From Bacteroidia bacterium (lineage in GTDB: Bacteria; Bacteroidota; Bacteroidia; NS11-12g; UBA9320), in assembly GCA_017640445.1 (NCBI GenBank), contig JAEPQQ010000023.1, positions 4,963 to 43,078 of the forward strand: a stretch of DNA of 38,116 nucleotides. Direction: 5' to 3'. Positions within the stretch are counted from its first letter, which is position 1, and every line of letters begins with the position of its first letter. Below are positions 1 to 7,533 of the stretch, piece after piece. Made by a program: the position numbers and the translations under genes. The notes below the pieces were generated by a model. The model saw only the letters and a list, made by a program, of their open reading frames with translations, searched no databases and was not told the origin of the DNA.

Positions 1-539
1 TAGGCTTATTTTGCCCGTATGTGTCTTCTGGGCAGGTGGCTCCCGTTGGGGATGAGGGGGAGTTTGCGCATGCCTTACACGTACAAATTCCAGAGGTGAG
101 CCTGGTCAAAGTCGTTGGAACAACTTCCTTGTCTCTGGCGTTACTCGCACCCATAGAAGCGGGAGAATCTGTGACCACTACCGTGGTTGATAGTTCGTGT
201 TGGTTAAACTACTCGGTTATCAAAGGAGGGGTTACACGACCACGAAGCACCATTCGCGCTCGTATCACCGATGGCGTGCTGCCCGATGGACTGCGACTCC
301 GTGTTGTAGCTGGAAGTGCAACAGGTGGTGATGGACAACTTGGGGTGCCGGGAGGTGCTGTAGAACTGTCTTCCGCCGAACAGAACGTAATTACGGCAAT
401 TGGCTCCAGTTACACAGGGAAGGGCGAGGGGCAAGGACATCGGCTGCTTTACGAACTCAGCTTAAAGAAATCAGGCTACGACCAACTGGACTTCGAGCAG
501 TCTGAAACCCTCGAGATTACCTATACGATTTCTGATTAA
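1..539 (+). CDS. secreted protein of unknown family, copy 1 of a tandem pair (5' truncated)
   Basis: The reading frame is open back to the window edge. A GTG exists at 21, but the in-frame residues before it (GLFCPYVSSGQ) look like the end of a signal peptide, so the true start lies outside the window. I do not recognise the family. It aligns along its length with the next gene (774-1349). Shared blocks include IPEV, EAGE, DSS-WLNYS, ARIT-G-P-GLRLRV, GDG-LGVP, YTG-G-G-GH, QxDFE and a YTI-D end. The pattern of short hydrophilic turns and alternating hydrophobic residues suggests a beta-sandwich exported to the periplasm or surface; that is inference. There is no T9SS sorting tail. Confidence 0.75.
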   Translation, partial: GLFCPYVSSGQVAPVGDEGEFAHALHVQIPEVSLVKVVGTTSLSLALLAPIEAGESVTTTVVDSSCWLNYSVIKGGVTRPRSTIRARITDGVLPDGLRLRVVAGSATGGDGQLGVPGGAVELSSAEQNVITAIGSSYTGKGEGQGHRLLYELSLKKSGYDQLDFEQSETLEITYTISD

Positions 540-615
540 TTATTCTCATTTTTAGAATCAAATCCAATATTGAGTCGCGTGGCAGGTTTGGGATAGTTAT
601 CTTTAACTAGTTATT

Positions 616-641
616 CAGATTTTGAATTTCGGTTCAATCTG
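616..641 (+). other. imperfect stem-loop downstream of the first tandem gene
   Basis: CAGATT-TT-GAA pairs with TTCAATCTG around a TTTCGG loop, giving nine paired bases with a 2-nt bulge. It lies about 75 nt after the stop codon. A T-containing but not continuous tract follows (CTTGTTGTCAGTGTTTT), so it could be a weak terminator. The function is uncertain. Confidence 0.3.
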
Positions 642-701
642 CTTGTTGTCAGTGTTTTAAGTCTTCTTTTAGTTTCTGTATTATTCGTTTTTATACGGTT
701 G

Positions 702-729
702 GGTTTCGATTGGCACACCAATTGAAACC
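702..729. repeat. 12-bp inverted repeat between the tandem paralogues
   Basis: GGTTTCGATTGG and CCAATTGAAACC form a 12-bp dyad with one G.T wobble around a CACA loop. It ends 44 nt before the ATG of the second tandem gene. No T-tract follows on either strand, so an ordinary rho-independent terminator is unlikely. It could be an operator or a hairpin in the 5' untranslated region. Confidence 0.45.
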
Positions 730-773
730 AATTGGGTAACTACATAAGAACGAAAATTACTACTACTTAAAAA

Positions 774-1349
774 ATGAAACTTAAACGCTACATACCGATA
801 GCAATCCTCCTTCTTCTTGGAGGACAATCCAATGCCCAGGATGAGGAGAACAAGGGGCATCATGTTGCGATCTCTATACCAGAAGTAGCCCTGGTTGATT
901 TGGAGTCGAATTCAGGAAAGAATATTTCATTGGTTGTGAACCCGCCGGAAGAGGCAGGTGAGGCGGTTGATATGTCGCAAGCAACAGATAGTTCATTATG
1001 GTTGAACTATTCGTCTGTTCGTGGCAAACCGAGTGAACCAAACCGAAGCGTATACGCTCGTATTACTTCGGGAAGCGTACCATCCGGCTTACGTCTTAGA
1101 GTGAAGACCATGGCGTATGCAGGTGCTGGAGATGGTAAGCTAGGAGTTCCAGCCAACAATAATGGTAAGGTGTTGAACAACAACGATCGACGCGTTGTGA
1201 AGAACATCAAAACCTGTTATACGGGAGATGGTGCCGGTAACGGCCACCAACTCATTTATTCATTAGAATTCAGAAATAACCAATATAGCCAGATCGATTT
1301 CGAAGACTCCGGAGTCTTATCAATTCTTTATACAATCACCGATAATTAG
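774..1349 (+). CDS. secreted protein of unknown family, copy 2 of a tandem pair
   Basis: This is a 191-residue protein with a clear signal peptide: MKLKRY, a hydrophobic run IAILLLLGG, then cleavage near SNAQ. The mature part of about 170 residues shares its conserved blocks (IPEV, EEAGE, DSSLWLNYS, YARITSG, GLRLRV, GDGKLGVP, YTGDGAGNGH, DFEDSG, YTITD) with the gene just upstream, so the two arose by tandem duplication. One cysteine (in KTCYTG) replaces a serine of copy 1. I do not recognise the family. The protein probably acts outside the cytoplasm, as a pilus-like, matrix or periplasmic beta-sandwich; this is inference from signal and composition. A 12-bp dyad lies in its upstream region. 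Confidence 0.85.
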   Translation: MKLKRYIPIAILLLLGGQSNAQDEENKGHHVAISIPEVALVDLESNSGKNISLVVNPPEEAGEAVDMSQATDSSLWLNYSSVRGKPSEPNRSVYARITSGSVPSGLRLRVKTMAYAGAGDGKLGVPANNNGKVLNNNDRRVVKNIKTCYTGDGAGNGHQLIYSLEFRNNQYSQIDFEDSGVLSILYTITDN

Positions 1350-1395
1350 TTCTTTCAATGGCCTTATAAAAGGTTTAGATGGTGAGCAGTTTTCA

Positions 1396-1432
1396 AAATC
1401 TTCTAACTTTACAACAAATTAGTAGAAGATTT
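1396..1432 (+). promoter_or_regulatory. inverted repeat covering the pntAA ribosome-binding region and TTG start
   Basis: AAATCTTCTA (1396-1405) and TAGAAGATTT (1423-1432) are perfect 10-bp complements around a 17-nt loop. The right arm covers the AGAAG that could serve as ribosome-binding site and the first two bases of the TTG start codon. The loop starts with ACTTTA, which belongs to a TAACTTTA resembling the Bacteroidota -7 box. It could limit translation if transcription begins upstream, or be an operator over the promoter. Confidence 0.45.
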
Positions 1433-2552
1433 GAGACTATCTGTATTGAAAGAAACGGACGCCGGAGAAACCCGGGTTGCCATTGTACCTAAGTCCATAA
1501 GCAAACTAAAAGGGATTGGCTTTGACGTAGTTGTCGAATCCGGTGCCGGAAATGCTGCTGCTTTCCTCGATTCGGACTATACCGATGCCGGGGCGGCCAT
1601 TGCTTCATCTGCCAAAGAAGCGATGGATGGAGCCGACGTAGTGGTAAAGATCAATCCGCCATCGGAGCAGGATATGACCAATTTGGCATCCGGCCAGATT
1701 TGGATATCACAGTTGTTCCATAGGTTAAACCCTGAGCAAAACAAGGCACTGGCCGATAAGGGTGTTTCTGCCTTTAGCCTGGATGCAATGCCCCGAATCA
1801 GCAGGGCACAAAGCATGGACGTGTTGAGCTCTCAGAGTAATCTTTCAGGTTACAAATCGGTGATATGCGGTGCGGATCACCTTGGAAAGATCTTTCCCAT
1901 GCTGATGACCGCGGCCGGAACCGTTACGCCAGCCAAGGTGCTAATATTTGGAGTTGGAGTTGCCGGACTTCAGGCAATTGCAACAGCAAAACGGCTCGGA
2001 GCGGTGGTGGAAGCCACCGATGTGCGACCAGAATGCAAAGAGCAAACCGAATCACTGGGAGCCAAATTTATTACTGTAGAAGACGATGGCGTTAAAACAG
2101 AAGGAGGTTATGCTAAAGAGGTTACATCTGAATATCTGGCCAAGCAAAAAGAAGCAGTAAACAAGTCTCTTGCCCAGGCTGACCTTGTTATTACCACGGC
2201 CCTTGTTCAAGGAGCCAAAGCACCTGTCCTCATATCTGAGGATCAGATCAACATGATGAAAAATGGTTCTGTTATCGTAGATATGGCAGTTGCCAAAGGT
2301 GGGAATACGGCTCTGAGCAAAGCGGATGAAGTAGTTCAGCACAAAGGTGTAAAGATCGTTGGTGTTAGCAATTTCCCGGCTCAGATCCCAACCAACGCCA
2401 GCGAACTAATTAGCCGAAACATCGATACCTTTCTGGCTCACCTGGTTGAGGATAATGCGTTTACCTGGGACTTGGAAGACGAGATTACCCATGGAACACT
2501 CATAACGCATTCGGGTGGCGTTCGAAATCAAGCTTTATTAAATAAGAATTAG
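1431..2552 (+). CDS. pntAA: proton-translocating NAD(P)+ transhydrogenase subunit alpha, domain I
   Basis: This is the NAD(H)-binding domain I of the membrane transhydrogenase, which couples hydride transfer from NADH to NADP+ with proton movement into the cell. The 373 residues start MRLSVLKETDAGETRVAIVP, the standard N-terminus of the AlaDH/PNT family, so the TTG start is well placed although weak. The QSNLSGY segment follows near residue 130, then the Rossmann loop GVGVAGLQAIATAKRLGA and ATDVR, whose Asp is typical of NAD preference. There is no membrane segment, because in this split form the helices lie on the next gene. It starts a three-gene operon with 7- and 22-nt gaps. Catabolic alanine dehydrogenase is excluded by the pntAB and pntB neighbours. 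Confidence 0.95.
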   Translation: MRLSVLKETDAGETRVAIVPKSISKLKGIGFDVVVESGAGNAAAFLDSDYTDAGAAIASSAKEAMDGADVVVKINPPSEQDMTNLASGQIWISQLFHRLNPEQNKALADKGVSAFSLDAMPRISRAQSMDVLSSQSNLSGYKSVICGADHLGKIFPMLMTAAGTVTPAKVLIFGVGVAGLQAIATAKRLGAVVEATDVRPECKEQTESLGAKFITVEDDGVKTEGGYAKEVTSEYLAKQKEAVNKSLAQADLVITTALVQGAKAPVLISEDQINMMKNGSVIVDMAVAKGGNTALSKADEVVQHKGVKIVGVSNFPAQIPTNASELISRNIDTFLAHLVEDNAFTWDLEDEITHGTLITHSGGVRNQALLNKN

Positions 2553-2559
2553 TAAGAAA

Positions 2560-2865
2560 ATGGAAATCATAAATTTTATAGGCGAGAATATTCAGATGGT
2601 GTACATCATCATCTTGTCCATATTCGTAGGAGTTGAGGTGATCGGTAAGGTGCCTGCCGTGTTACACACCCCACTTATGTCGGGTGCAAATGCAATTCAC
2701 GGTGTGGTAATTGTCGGTGCAATTATCGTAATGCTGAATTCGAGCCCGGATAATTATTTGGCCTTGATACTTGGTACACTAGCCGTATTCTTGGGTACCT
2801 TGAACGTGGTAGGTGGCTTCGTTGTAACGGACCGGATGTTAGAAATGTTCAAGAAGAAAAAGTAA
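2560..2865 (+). CDS. pntAB: NAD(P)+ transhydrogenase subunit alpha 2, membrane domain IIa
   Basis: This 101-residue protein is mostly hydrophobic, with about three membrane helices (residues 10-30, 43-60 and 65-90) and a basic MFKKKK end. The motifs GKVPAVLHTPLMSGANAIHGVV and GTLNVVGGFVVTDRML are characteristic of transhydrogenase domain IIa, part of the proton channel. It lies 7 nt after pntAA and 22 nt before pntB, so the three are almost certainly co-transcribed. It functions only in complex with the other two subunits. Confidence 0.95.
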   Translation: MEIINFIGENIQMVYIIILSIFVGVEVIGKVPAVLHTPLMSGANAIHGVVIVGAIIVMLNSSPDNYLALILGTLAVFLGTLNVVGGFVVTDRMLEMFKKKK

Positions 2866-2887
2866 TCATCCAACTAAACACACGCAT

Positions 2888-4273
2888 ATGAATCCATATA
2901 TCCTAGATATAATTTACCTGGTGGCCTCGGTTACGTTTGTAATTGGTTTGAAGATGTTGAGCGGACCCAAAACCGCACGAAATGGAAACTTATTGGCGGC
3001 CTTTGGGATGACGGCTGCCATAGCCGGTACTATTATTTTTCACAAAGGTGAAGTAAGCGGAACGGTATACGGACTGATTTTTGGCGCCATCGCATTGGGT
3101 ACGGTTGTAGGTTGGTTAACGGCCAAACGCGTCCAAATGACCAAGATGCCAGAGCTCGTATCCCTCTTTAATGGTATGGGTGGGGCTTGTGCGGCCCTCA
3201 TTGGTCTGGTGGAGTTCCATCATAATGTAAACAACCCTACAAATATTGCCGTAATCCTTGCGGGCATGGCAATTGGAAGCATTTCGTTTAGTGGAAGTAT
3301 GATTGCCTGGGCCAAACTCAATGGCTCGCTTCGCAAGGCAATTCGATTGCCCAAATACAACATTCTCAATACACTTATACTGATTGGAATTACGGCGTAT
3401 GCTGTTTTCATAGTTGCCTCAGGTACTCACGATCAGATGCACGTGTATTTGCTTTTTGCCCTGTCATTGGTTTATGGAGTTTTGTTTGTAATACCCATTG
3501 GTGGTGCAGACATGCCTGTTGTGATTTCCTTACTCAATTCGTTTACCGGATTGGCGGCTGCGTTTGGTGGCTTCTTGTATGGCAACCAGGTTATGCTTAC
3601 CGGAGGTATTTTGGTAGGGTCTGCAGGAACTTTACTTACGTTGGTGATGTGTAAAGCAATGAACCGGCCTCTAAAAAACGTCATCTTTGGTGCTTTTGGA
3701 GAAGGAGCGGTGGCAGAAGGTGGTAGCGATTCACAAGGCACGATCAAAGAAGTTTCACCCAGTGATTTGGCTGTACAAATGAACTACAGCAACAAGGTGA
3801 TTATCGTGCCGGGATACGGACTGGCGGTTGCTCAGGCACAACACGTGGTAAACGAGTTGGAAAAACTCCTGGAAGAGAGAGGTGTGGAAGTTTCCTATGC
3901 CATACATCCGGTAGCCGGCAGAATGCCAGGTCACATGAATGTTTTGCTTGCCGAAAGTAATGTCGAATACGACAAATTGAAGGAAATGGAAGACGTTAAC
4001 CCCGAGTTTAATCAGACGGATGTAGTCCTTGTGGTGGGAGCCAATGACGTGGTAAACCCGGCAGCAAAAACCGACCCTTCAAGCCCAATTTACGGTATGC
4101 CTATTCTGGAAGTGGAAAACGCCAAAACCGTAGTAGTGAACAAACGGAGCATGAATGCTGGCTATGCCGGTATCCAAAACGAATTGTTCTTTAGAGATAA
4201 AACCAGCATGTTGTTTGGCGATGCAAAGAAGGTATTAAGCGAGCTGGTAACTGAACTGAAAAATCTGGATTAG
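2888..4273 (+). CDS. pntB: NAD(P)+ transhydrogenase subunit beta
   Basis: This is the 461-residue beta subunit, of usual length. The N-terminal part (about residues 1-265) holds multiple membrane helices of domain IIb, with the conserved MPELVSLFNGMGGACAAL and GADMPVVISLLNS-TG. The C-terminal part is the NADP(H)-binding domain III: GYGLAVAQAQ, HPVAGRMPGHMNVLLAE, GANDVVNPAA and KRSMNAGYAG are all intact. Together with pntAA and pntAB it makes NADPH at the expense of the proton gradient. No terminator hairpin is obvious in the 89 nt before trmB. Confidence 0.97.
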   Translation: MNPYILDIIYLVASVTFVIGLKMLSGPKTARNGNLLAAFGMTAAIAGTIIFHKGEVSGTVYGLIFGAIALGTVVGWLTAKRVQMTKMPELVSLFNGMGGACAALIGLVEFHHNVNNPTNIAVILAGMAIGSISFSGSMIAWAKLNGSLRKAIRLPKYNILNTLILIGITAYAVFIVASGTHDQMHVYLLFALSLVYGVLFVIPIGGADMPVVISLLNSFTGLAAAFGGFLYGNQVMLTGGILVGSAGTLLTLVMCKAMNRPLKNVIFGAFGEGAVAEGGSDSQGTIKEVSPSDLAVQMNYSNKVIIVPGYGLAVAQAQHVVNELEKLLEERGVEVSYAIHPVAGRMPGHMNVLLAESNVEYDKLKEMEDVNPEFNQTDVVLVVGANDVVNPAAKTDPSSPIYGMPILEVENAKTVVVNKRSMNAGYAGIQNELFFRDKTSMLFGDAKKVLSELVTELKNLD

Positions 4274-4362
4274 GTATCTCCAACTGTGGTAAAAGTCACA
4301 TGTCTGCAATCGAAATTTCGGTCGGCAGTGTCTCATAATTCGCTAAACTTGTACCCACGTTT

Positions 4363-5004
4363 ATGGGAAAGAAAAACAAACTTGCAAAGTTTGCCGAGAT
4401 CAGTGAGTTTTCGAACGTTTTCGAACACAATGAAGCGCCAAAGGGTAACTGGTCAGGCGCATTTGAAAAGAATCAACCCCTTGTCCTGGAGCTCGCTTGT
4501 GGTAAGGGTGAATATACCGTTGGCCTGGCCCGGATGTTCCCTGAGCGTAACTTCCTTGGTCTTGATATTAAGGGAAACCGGATATGGAGAGGAGCGAAGA
4601 CGGCGTTGGAGGAAAACATCACAAACGCGGCATTTCTCCGTTGCCAGATTAACCGAATTACCGACCATTTTGCCCCGGGCGAAGTTTCCGAAATTTGGAT
4701 AACGTTTGCTGACCCGCAACCGCGCGATGGTAAGGCAAAAAAGAGGTTGACACATCACCGCTTTATCGAAATGTATAAACAGGTATCTGTCAGTCCATTA
4801 ACCATAAACCTGAAATGCGATAGCACACTCCTTTACGAGTTTACCAAAGAGGTGATCGCCGAGAACAACTACGAAACACTGGTTGATGTAGACGATGTCT
4901 ACGCCTGGGAAGAGCGCCCGGAAGAGTTAAACATTCGCACCTTCTACGAGTCAATGTGGCTAGAAGAAGGAAAAAAGATCAAGTACCTGAAGTTTCGCGT
5001 CTAG
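4363..5004 (+). CDS. trmB: tRNA (guanine-N7-)-methyltransferase
   Basis: This enzyme methylates N7 of G46 in the variable loop of tRNA using S-adenosylmethionine. The 213 residues begin MGKKNKLAKF, typical for Bacteroidota TrmB. The SAM site is LELACGKGEYTVGLA (about residues 42-56), followed by GLDIKGNRIWRGA, then the catalytic/tRNA region WITFADPQPRDGKAKKRL and the C-terminal NIRTFYESMW. A -7-like TAAACTTG lies at 4344-4351, 11 nt before the ATG. Its TAG stop shares the four bases CTAG (5001-5004) with the stop of the opposing gene, leaving no room for a terminator between them. Confidence 0.95.
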   Translation: MGKKNKLAKFAEISEFSNVFEHNEAPKGNWSGAFEKNQPLVLELACGKGEYTVGLARMFPERNFLGLDIKGNRIWRGAKTALEENITNAAFLRCQINRITDHFAPGEVSEIWITFADPQPRDGKAKKRLTHHRFIEMYKQVSVSPLTINLKCDSTLLYEFTKEVIAENNYETLVDVDDVYAWEERPEELNIRTFYESMWLEEGKKIKYLKFRV

Positions 5005-6998
5005 CGTAACACCAGGCGTTTGGTAGCATTATTCACACGCACGTGATACAATCCCGGTACGTTCCCGGTTAGGTCAATCTGGTGCCTTCCAGGGCCGTTA
5101 TTACGAAGCACGGTTTGTAGAACAATACTTCCTTTCATGTCCATTACCTCAAGTTGAACGTCTTTGCCATAATCAGAGGTAAATTCAACATAGAAACTGC
5201 CAGCCGCAGGGTTTGGGAATATCTGTAGGGCTTCTACTTGTGTAAGTCGAGGGTCAATCGAAGTGTTGATTAGGTTGTCAACGTTACCAAAACTGCCATG
5301 GCTTAGGTTTTCGAAGCTGCCCGATTTGGAATTTTCCAATCGCTGACCGCGAACCATGTAATACACCTTGCCGTTGTACGGTGATGCATGTGTGAACGAC
5401 GTAGCTGTGATTAGCGCTGTATTTGCCTGGGTGTACGGACCGAGTGAGTCGCGACTGTAGTAAACGTTATATCCGTCTAACGTTGTGTTGGAGGGTGCGG
5501 TCCAGGCAATCTCTACTTCTTCGTTTGCCTTTTTTGCCGTAACCGTAACGTTTTCAGGTGGTTGAAACATATGGAGTCGCAAAGTAGGATCGCCCATAAG
5601 TGCAACGTGAATTTGATTTGCAAAATATCCAGGTCGGTATTCGTTCTTGTTGTTTTGTGAAATCATGGCGCAATAGCCCGCCGTTTGATTAAATGCCATG
5701 GGGGCGAAATTCCAGTTGGGTCTGCCTGCCCATGCATTGGTAAGTCCTCCGTGTTCAACAGCCAAAGGCGCTCTAAGAAAGTTATTGGTTACGTTCCAGT
5801 TGCCAAAGAAGCTACCAAACAGCATGTTGAAATAAGCGGCCCCCTGATTATTTACAAAATCATCGGTATTACCTATCCCACCAGCGGAAGTGAAAGAACC
5901 AGGCCCAGTGCCATACGCCACAATGTACTGACTGTCTTTGAGCGTAGTCATGTAATCGTTCATATTCACATTTTCGATGCCTACTACTGCACCAAAGCTG
6001 CGATACCCACTTCCACCGAATTGCTCATTCGAATTTGCGCCAAAGTTCTCATCAACCAATGCCCGCATCACAGGCTTGCTAATGCCATGTCGATAGGCGT
6101 GCGCCTTGTTGAGGTATTGTTTGGTTAGTTCCAACTCCGTTTTACTGAATTTGGGGAGGTCAGAGAGGTCTACTCTTCCCAGGGCAAACTCTACCTTGCC
6201 GGGAAGGATAATTTGGTCAAACTTACCATCGCCCGGCTCATTTTTTGTGAAGGGACGAGTTCCATCTGTAACCGTATATACATCGGTCCAACTTCCCGTT
6301 GAAACACCATAATAAGCGTCTGCAGGCCAGGCACCACAATGGTCACCGACACCTTCCTTGTGCCCGTCTGGAGGAACGGTCCAAACTTGATCTTCGCAAT
6401 AAATGCCTGAATACGGAACCGCTACATGGCCCAATATGTAAATTGAGTTTAGGTCCGTAACCACTGCTTTGGTATCTTCTATGAGCTTCTTAACATCCTG
6501 GTGAGATTGGTTGGGAGAAACAACCTCTTCAACCACGTGATATCCATCTCCGGTCAGATCCCAGCGAAGTGTGTTCAACTCCTGCGTAGCTCCTTCGTGG
6601 ATAGCTGAATCAATCAGCAGTAAAACCGAGCCTCTGTTGTGGATTGCTGCAACACCTATTCCGGTGGTCACATATCCCTGGCCTACTAAACCGTTCTTGC
6701 CATTTTTTCGAACAAAGTAATCGTATGTTTTGCCAGCTTCAACGGTGTTGTCGGTATAACCGTCACCACTCGTAACCTGGCCAATCGAGTTGCTCCAGTC
6801 CGAAGTTCCTGCATCTTTTCGGAAAACGTCATAGCTATTTGCGTCGGAGGCAAATAAGAAATGAAGTTTAATGCTCGGAGCCTGAGCGTCAACTTCAATG
6901 TCTATAGGTACAGAGTAGTTGTCAGAGCCTTGGCCCAAAACCTCCAAAGAGGCCATTAAACAAATTGAAACCAACAGAAGTCGAGTAATGTGTTGCAT
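5001..6998 (-). CDS. T9SS-sorted surface protein with Fn3-like domains and a possible C25-like core
   Basis: The protein has 665 residues, with a signal peptide (1-23, ending VLGQ). A first fibronectin-III-like segment follows (NSYDVFRKD to KTYDYFVRKNG). A large alpha/beta region runs from about residue 115 to 480 (GSVLLLIDSAI, SIYILGHVAVPYSG, GRVDLSDLP, TKQYLNKAHAYRHG, YFNMLFGSFFGNW). A second Fn3-like segment (VEIAWTAPS-LDGYNVYYS) and a T9SS sorting domain from about residue 591 (LQIFPNPAAG) complete it. It should be carried across the outer membrane and anchored at the surface. The middle region recalls the gingipain (C25) fold, but the His-Gly and Cys positions I would expect are not evident (YGTG, LFGSFFG), so protease activity is doubtful. 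A TATTTTTG box precedes it. Confidence 0.8.
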   Translation of the reverse strand: MQHITRLLLVSICLMASLEVLGQGSDNYSVPIDIEVDAQAPSIKLHFLFASDANSYDVFRKDAGTSDWSNSIGQVTSGDGYTDNTVEAGKTYDYFVRKNGKNGLVGQGYVTTGIGVAAIHNRGSVLLLIDSAIHEGATQELNTLRWDLTGDGYHVVEEVVSPNQSHQDVKKLIEDTKAVVTDLNSIYILGHVAVPYSGIYCEDQVWTVPPDGHKEGVGDHCGAWPADAYYGVSTGSWTDVYTVTDGTRPFTKNEPGDGKFDQIILPGKVEFALGRVDLSDLPKFSKTELELTKQYLNKAHAYRHGISKPVMRALVDENFGANSNEQFGGSGYRSFGAVVGIENVNMNDYMTTLKDSQYIVAYGTGPGSFTSAGGIGNTDDFVNNQGAAYFNMLFGSFFGNWNVTNNFLRAPLAVEHGGLTNAWAGRPNWNFAPMAFNQTAGYCAMISQNNKNEYRPGYFANQIHVALMGDPTLRLHMFQPPENVTVTAKKANEEVEIAWTAPSNTTLDGYNVYYSRDSLGPYTQANTALITATSFTHASPYNGKVYYMVRGQRLENSKSGSFENLSHGSFGNVDNLINTSIDPRLTQVEALQIFPNPAAGSFYVEFTSDYGKDVQLEVMDMKGSIVLQTVLRNNGPGRHQIDLTGNVPGLYHVRVNNATKRLVLR

Positions 6999-7021
6999 AG
7001 TAATTAAGTTTTCACCTCAAA

Positions 7022-7029
7022 CAAAAATA
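7022..7029 (-). promoter_or_regulatory. putative -7 element (TATTTTTG) for the T9SS protein
   Basis: Read on the minus strand this is an exact match to TAnnTTTG, the -7 consensus of Bacteroidota. It lies 23 nt upstream of the ATG at 6998. I find no clear -33 TTG at the usual distance, so the call rests on the -7 box and its position. Confidence 0.4.
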
Positions 7030-7161
7030 GAAGATAATTTGGTGAAGATGTCTTGCAACTACTAGCAAATAAAGATCAATGTTGGTGTGTTGACCAATCC
7101 GCAGGACATAAATACCTGCTCCACAGCGTTTATCTCTTGAATAAATGTTTCATTTGTTACT

Positions 7162-7533
7162 ATGATAATAAGACAAATACGGGTTGTGATTCTGCTGATT
7201 TTTGTAGGTTTTTATGCCTGTAAGTCGAGAAAGAGTCCAGAGCCGCCAGCACAAAACAATCCGGCAGTGGAATGCAGCGATACCATATCGTATGCATCCG
7301 TTATTAAGCCAATATTTGATCAGAAGTGTATTCGTTGCCATTCGGGAAAACTACCCAAAGGAGGAATAGACCTCGCTAGTTATGAACGAGCATCCAGGGT
7401 GCCAGGACACCGAATGGAGTGTGTGGTTTCGGCAGGAGGTGCCTGTAATTCTATGCCACCAAACGGAGAACCATTAACCCCTGATGAGGCGCAATACATT
7501 CAATGTTGGGTGTCTACAGGAATGAATAACTAG
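7162..7533 (+). CDS. small c-type cytochrome-like lipoprotein (CxxCH)
   Basis: The protein has 123 residues. A short hydrophobic N-terminus ends in YAC (Cys20), a permissive lipobox, so it is probably anchored as a lipoprotein. The haem-binding motif CIRCH is at residues 56-60 (preceded by IKPIFDQK), and a candidate axial methionine lies in SMPPNGEPLT (Met98). This resembles the short Planctomycete/Bacteroidetes-type cytochrome domain that often occurs in extracytoplasmic proteins. A related protein is encoded at 25104-25475: the C-terminal MPxNGxxLTxxExxxxxCWxxxGM is shared. Its redox partner is unknown. The stop shares CTAG (7530-7533) with the opposing gene. Confidence 0.8.
   Translation: MIIRQIRVVILLIFVGFYACKSRKSPEPPAQNNPAVECSDTISYASVIKPIFDQKCIRCHSGKLPKGGIDLASYERASRVPGHRMECVVSAGGACNSMPPNGEPLTPDEAQYIQCWVSTGMNN

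Noticed and set aside
4286..4702. A 138-codon frame overlapping trmB
   Set aside because: It overlaps trmB in another frame, and its product shows no family motif, whereas trmB is unambiguous.
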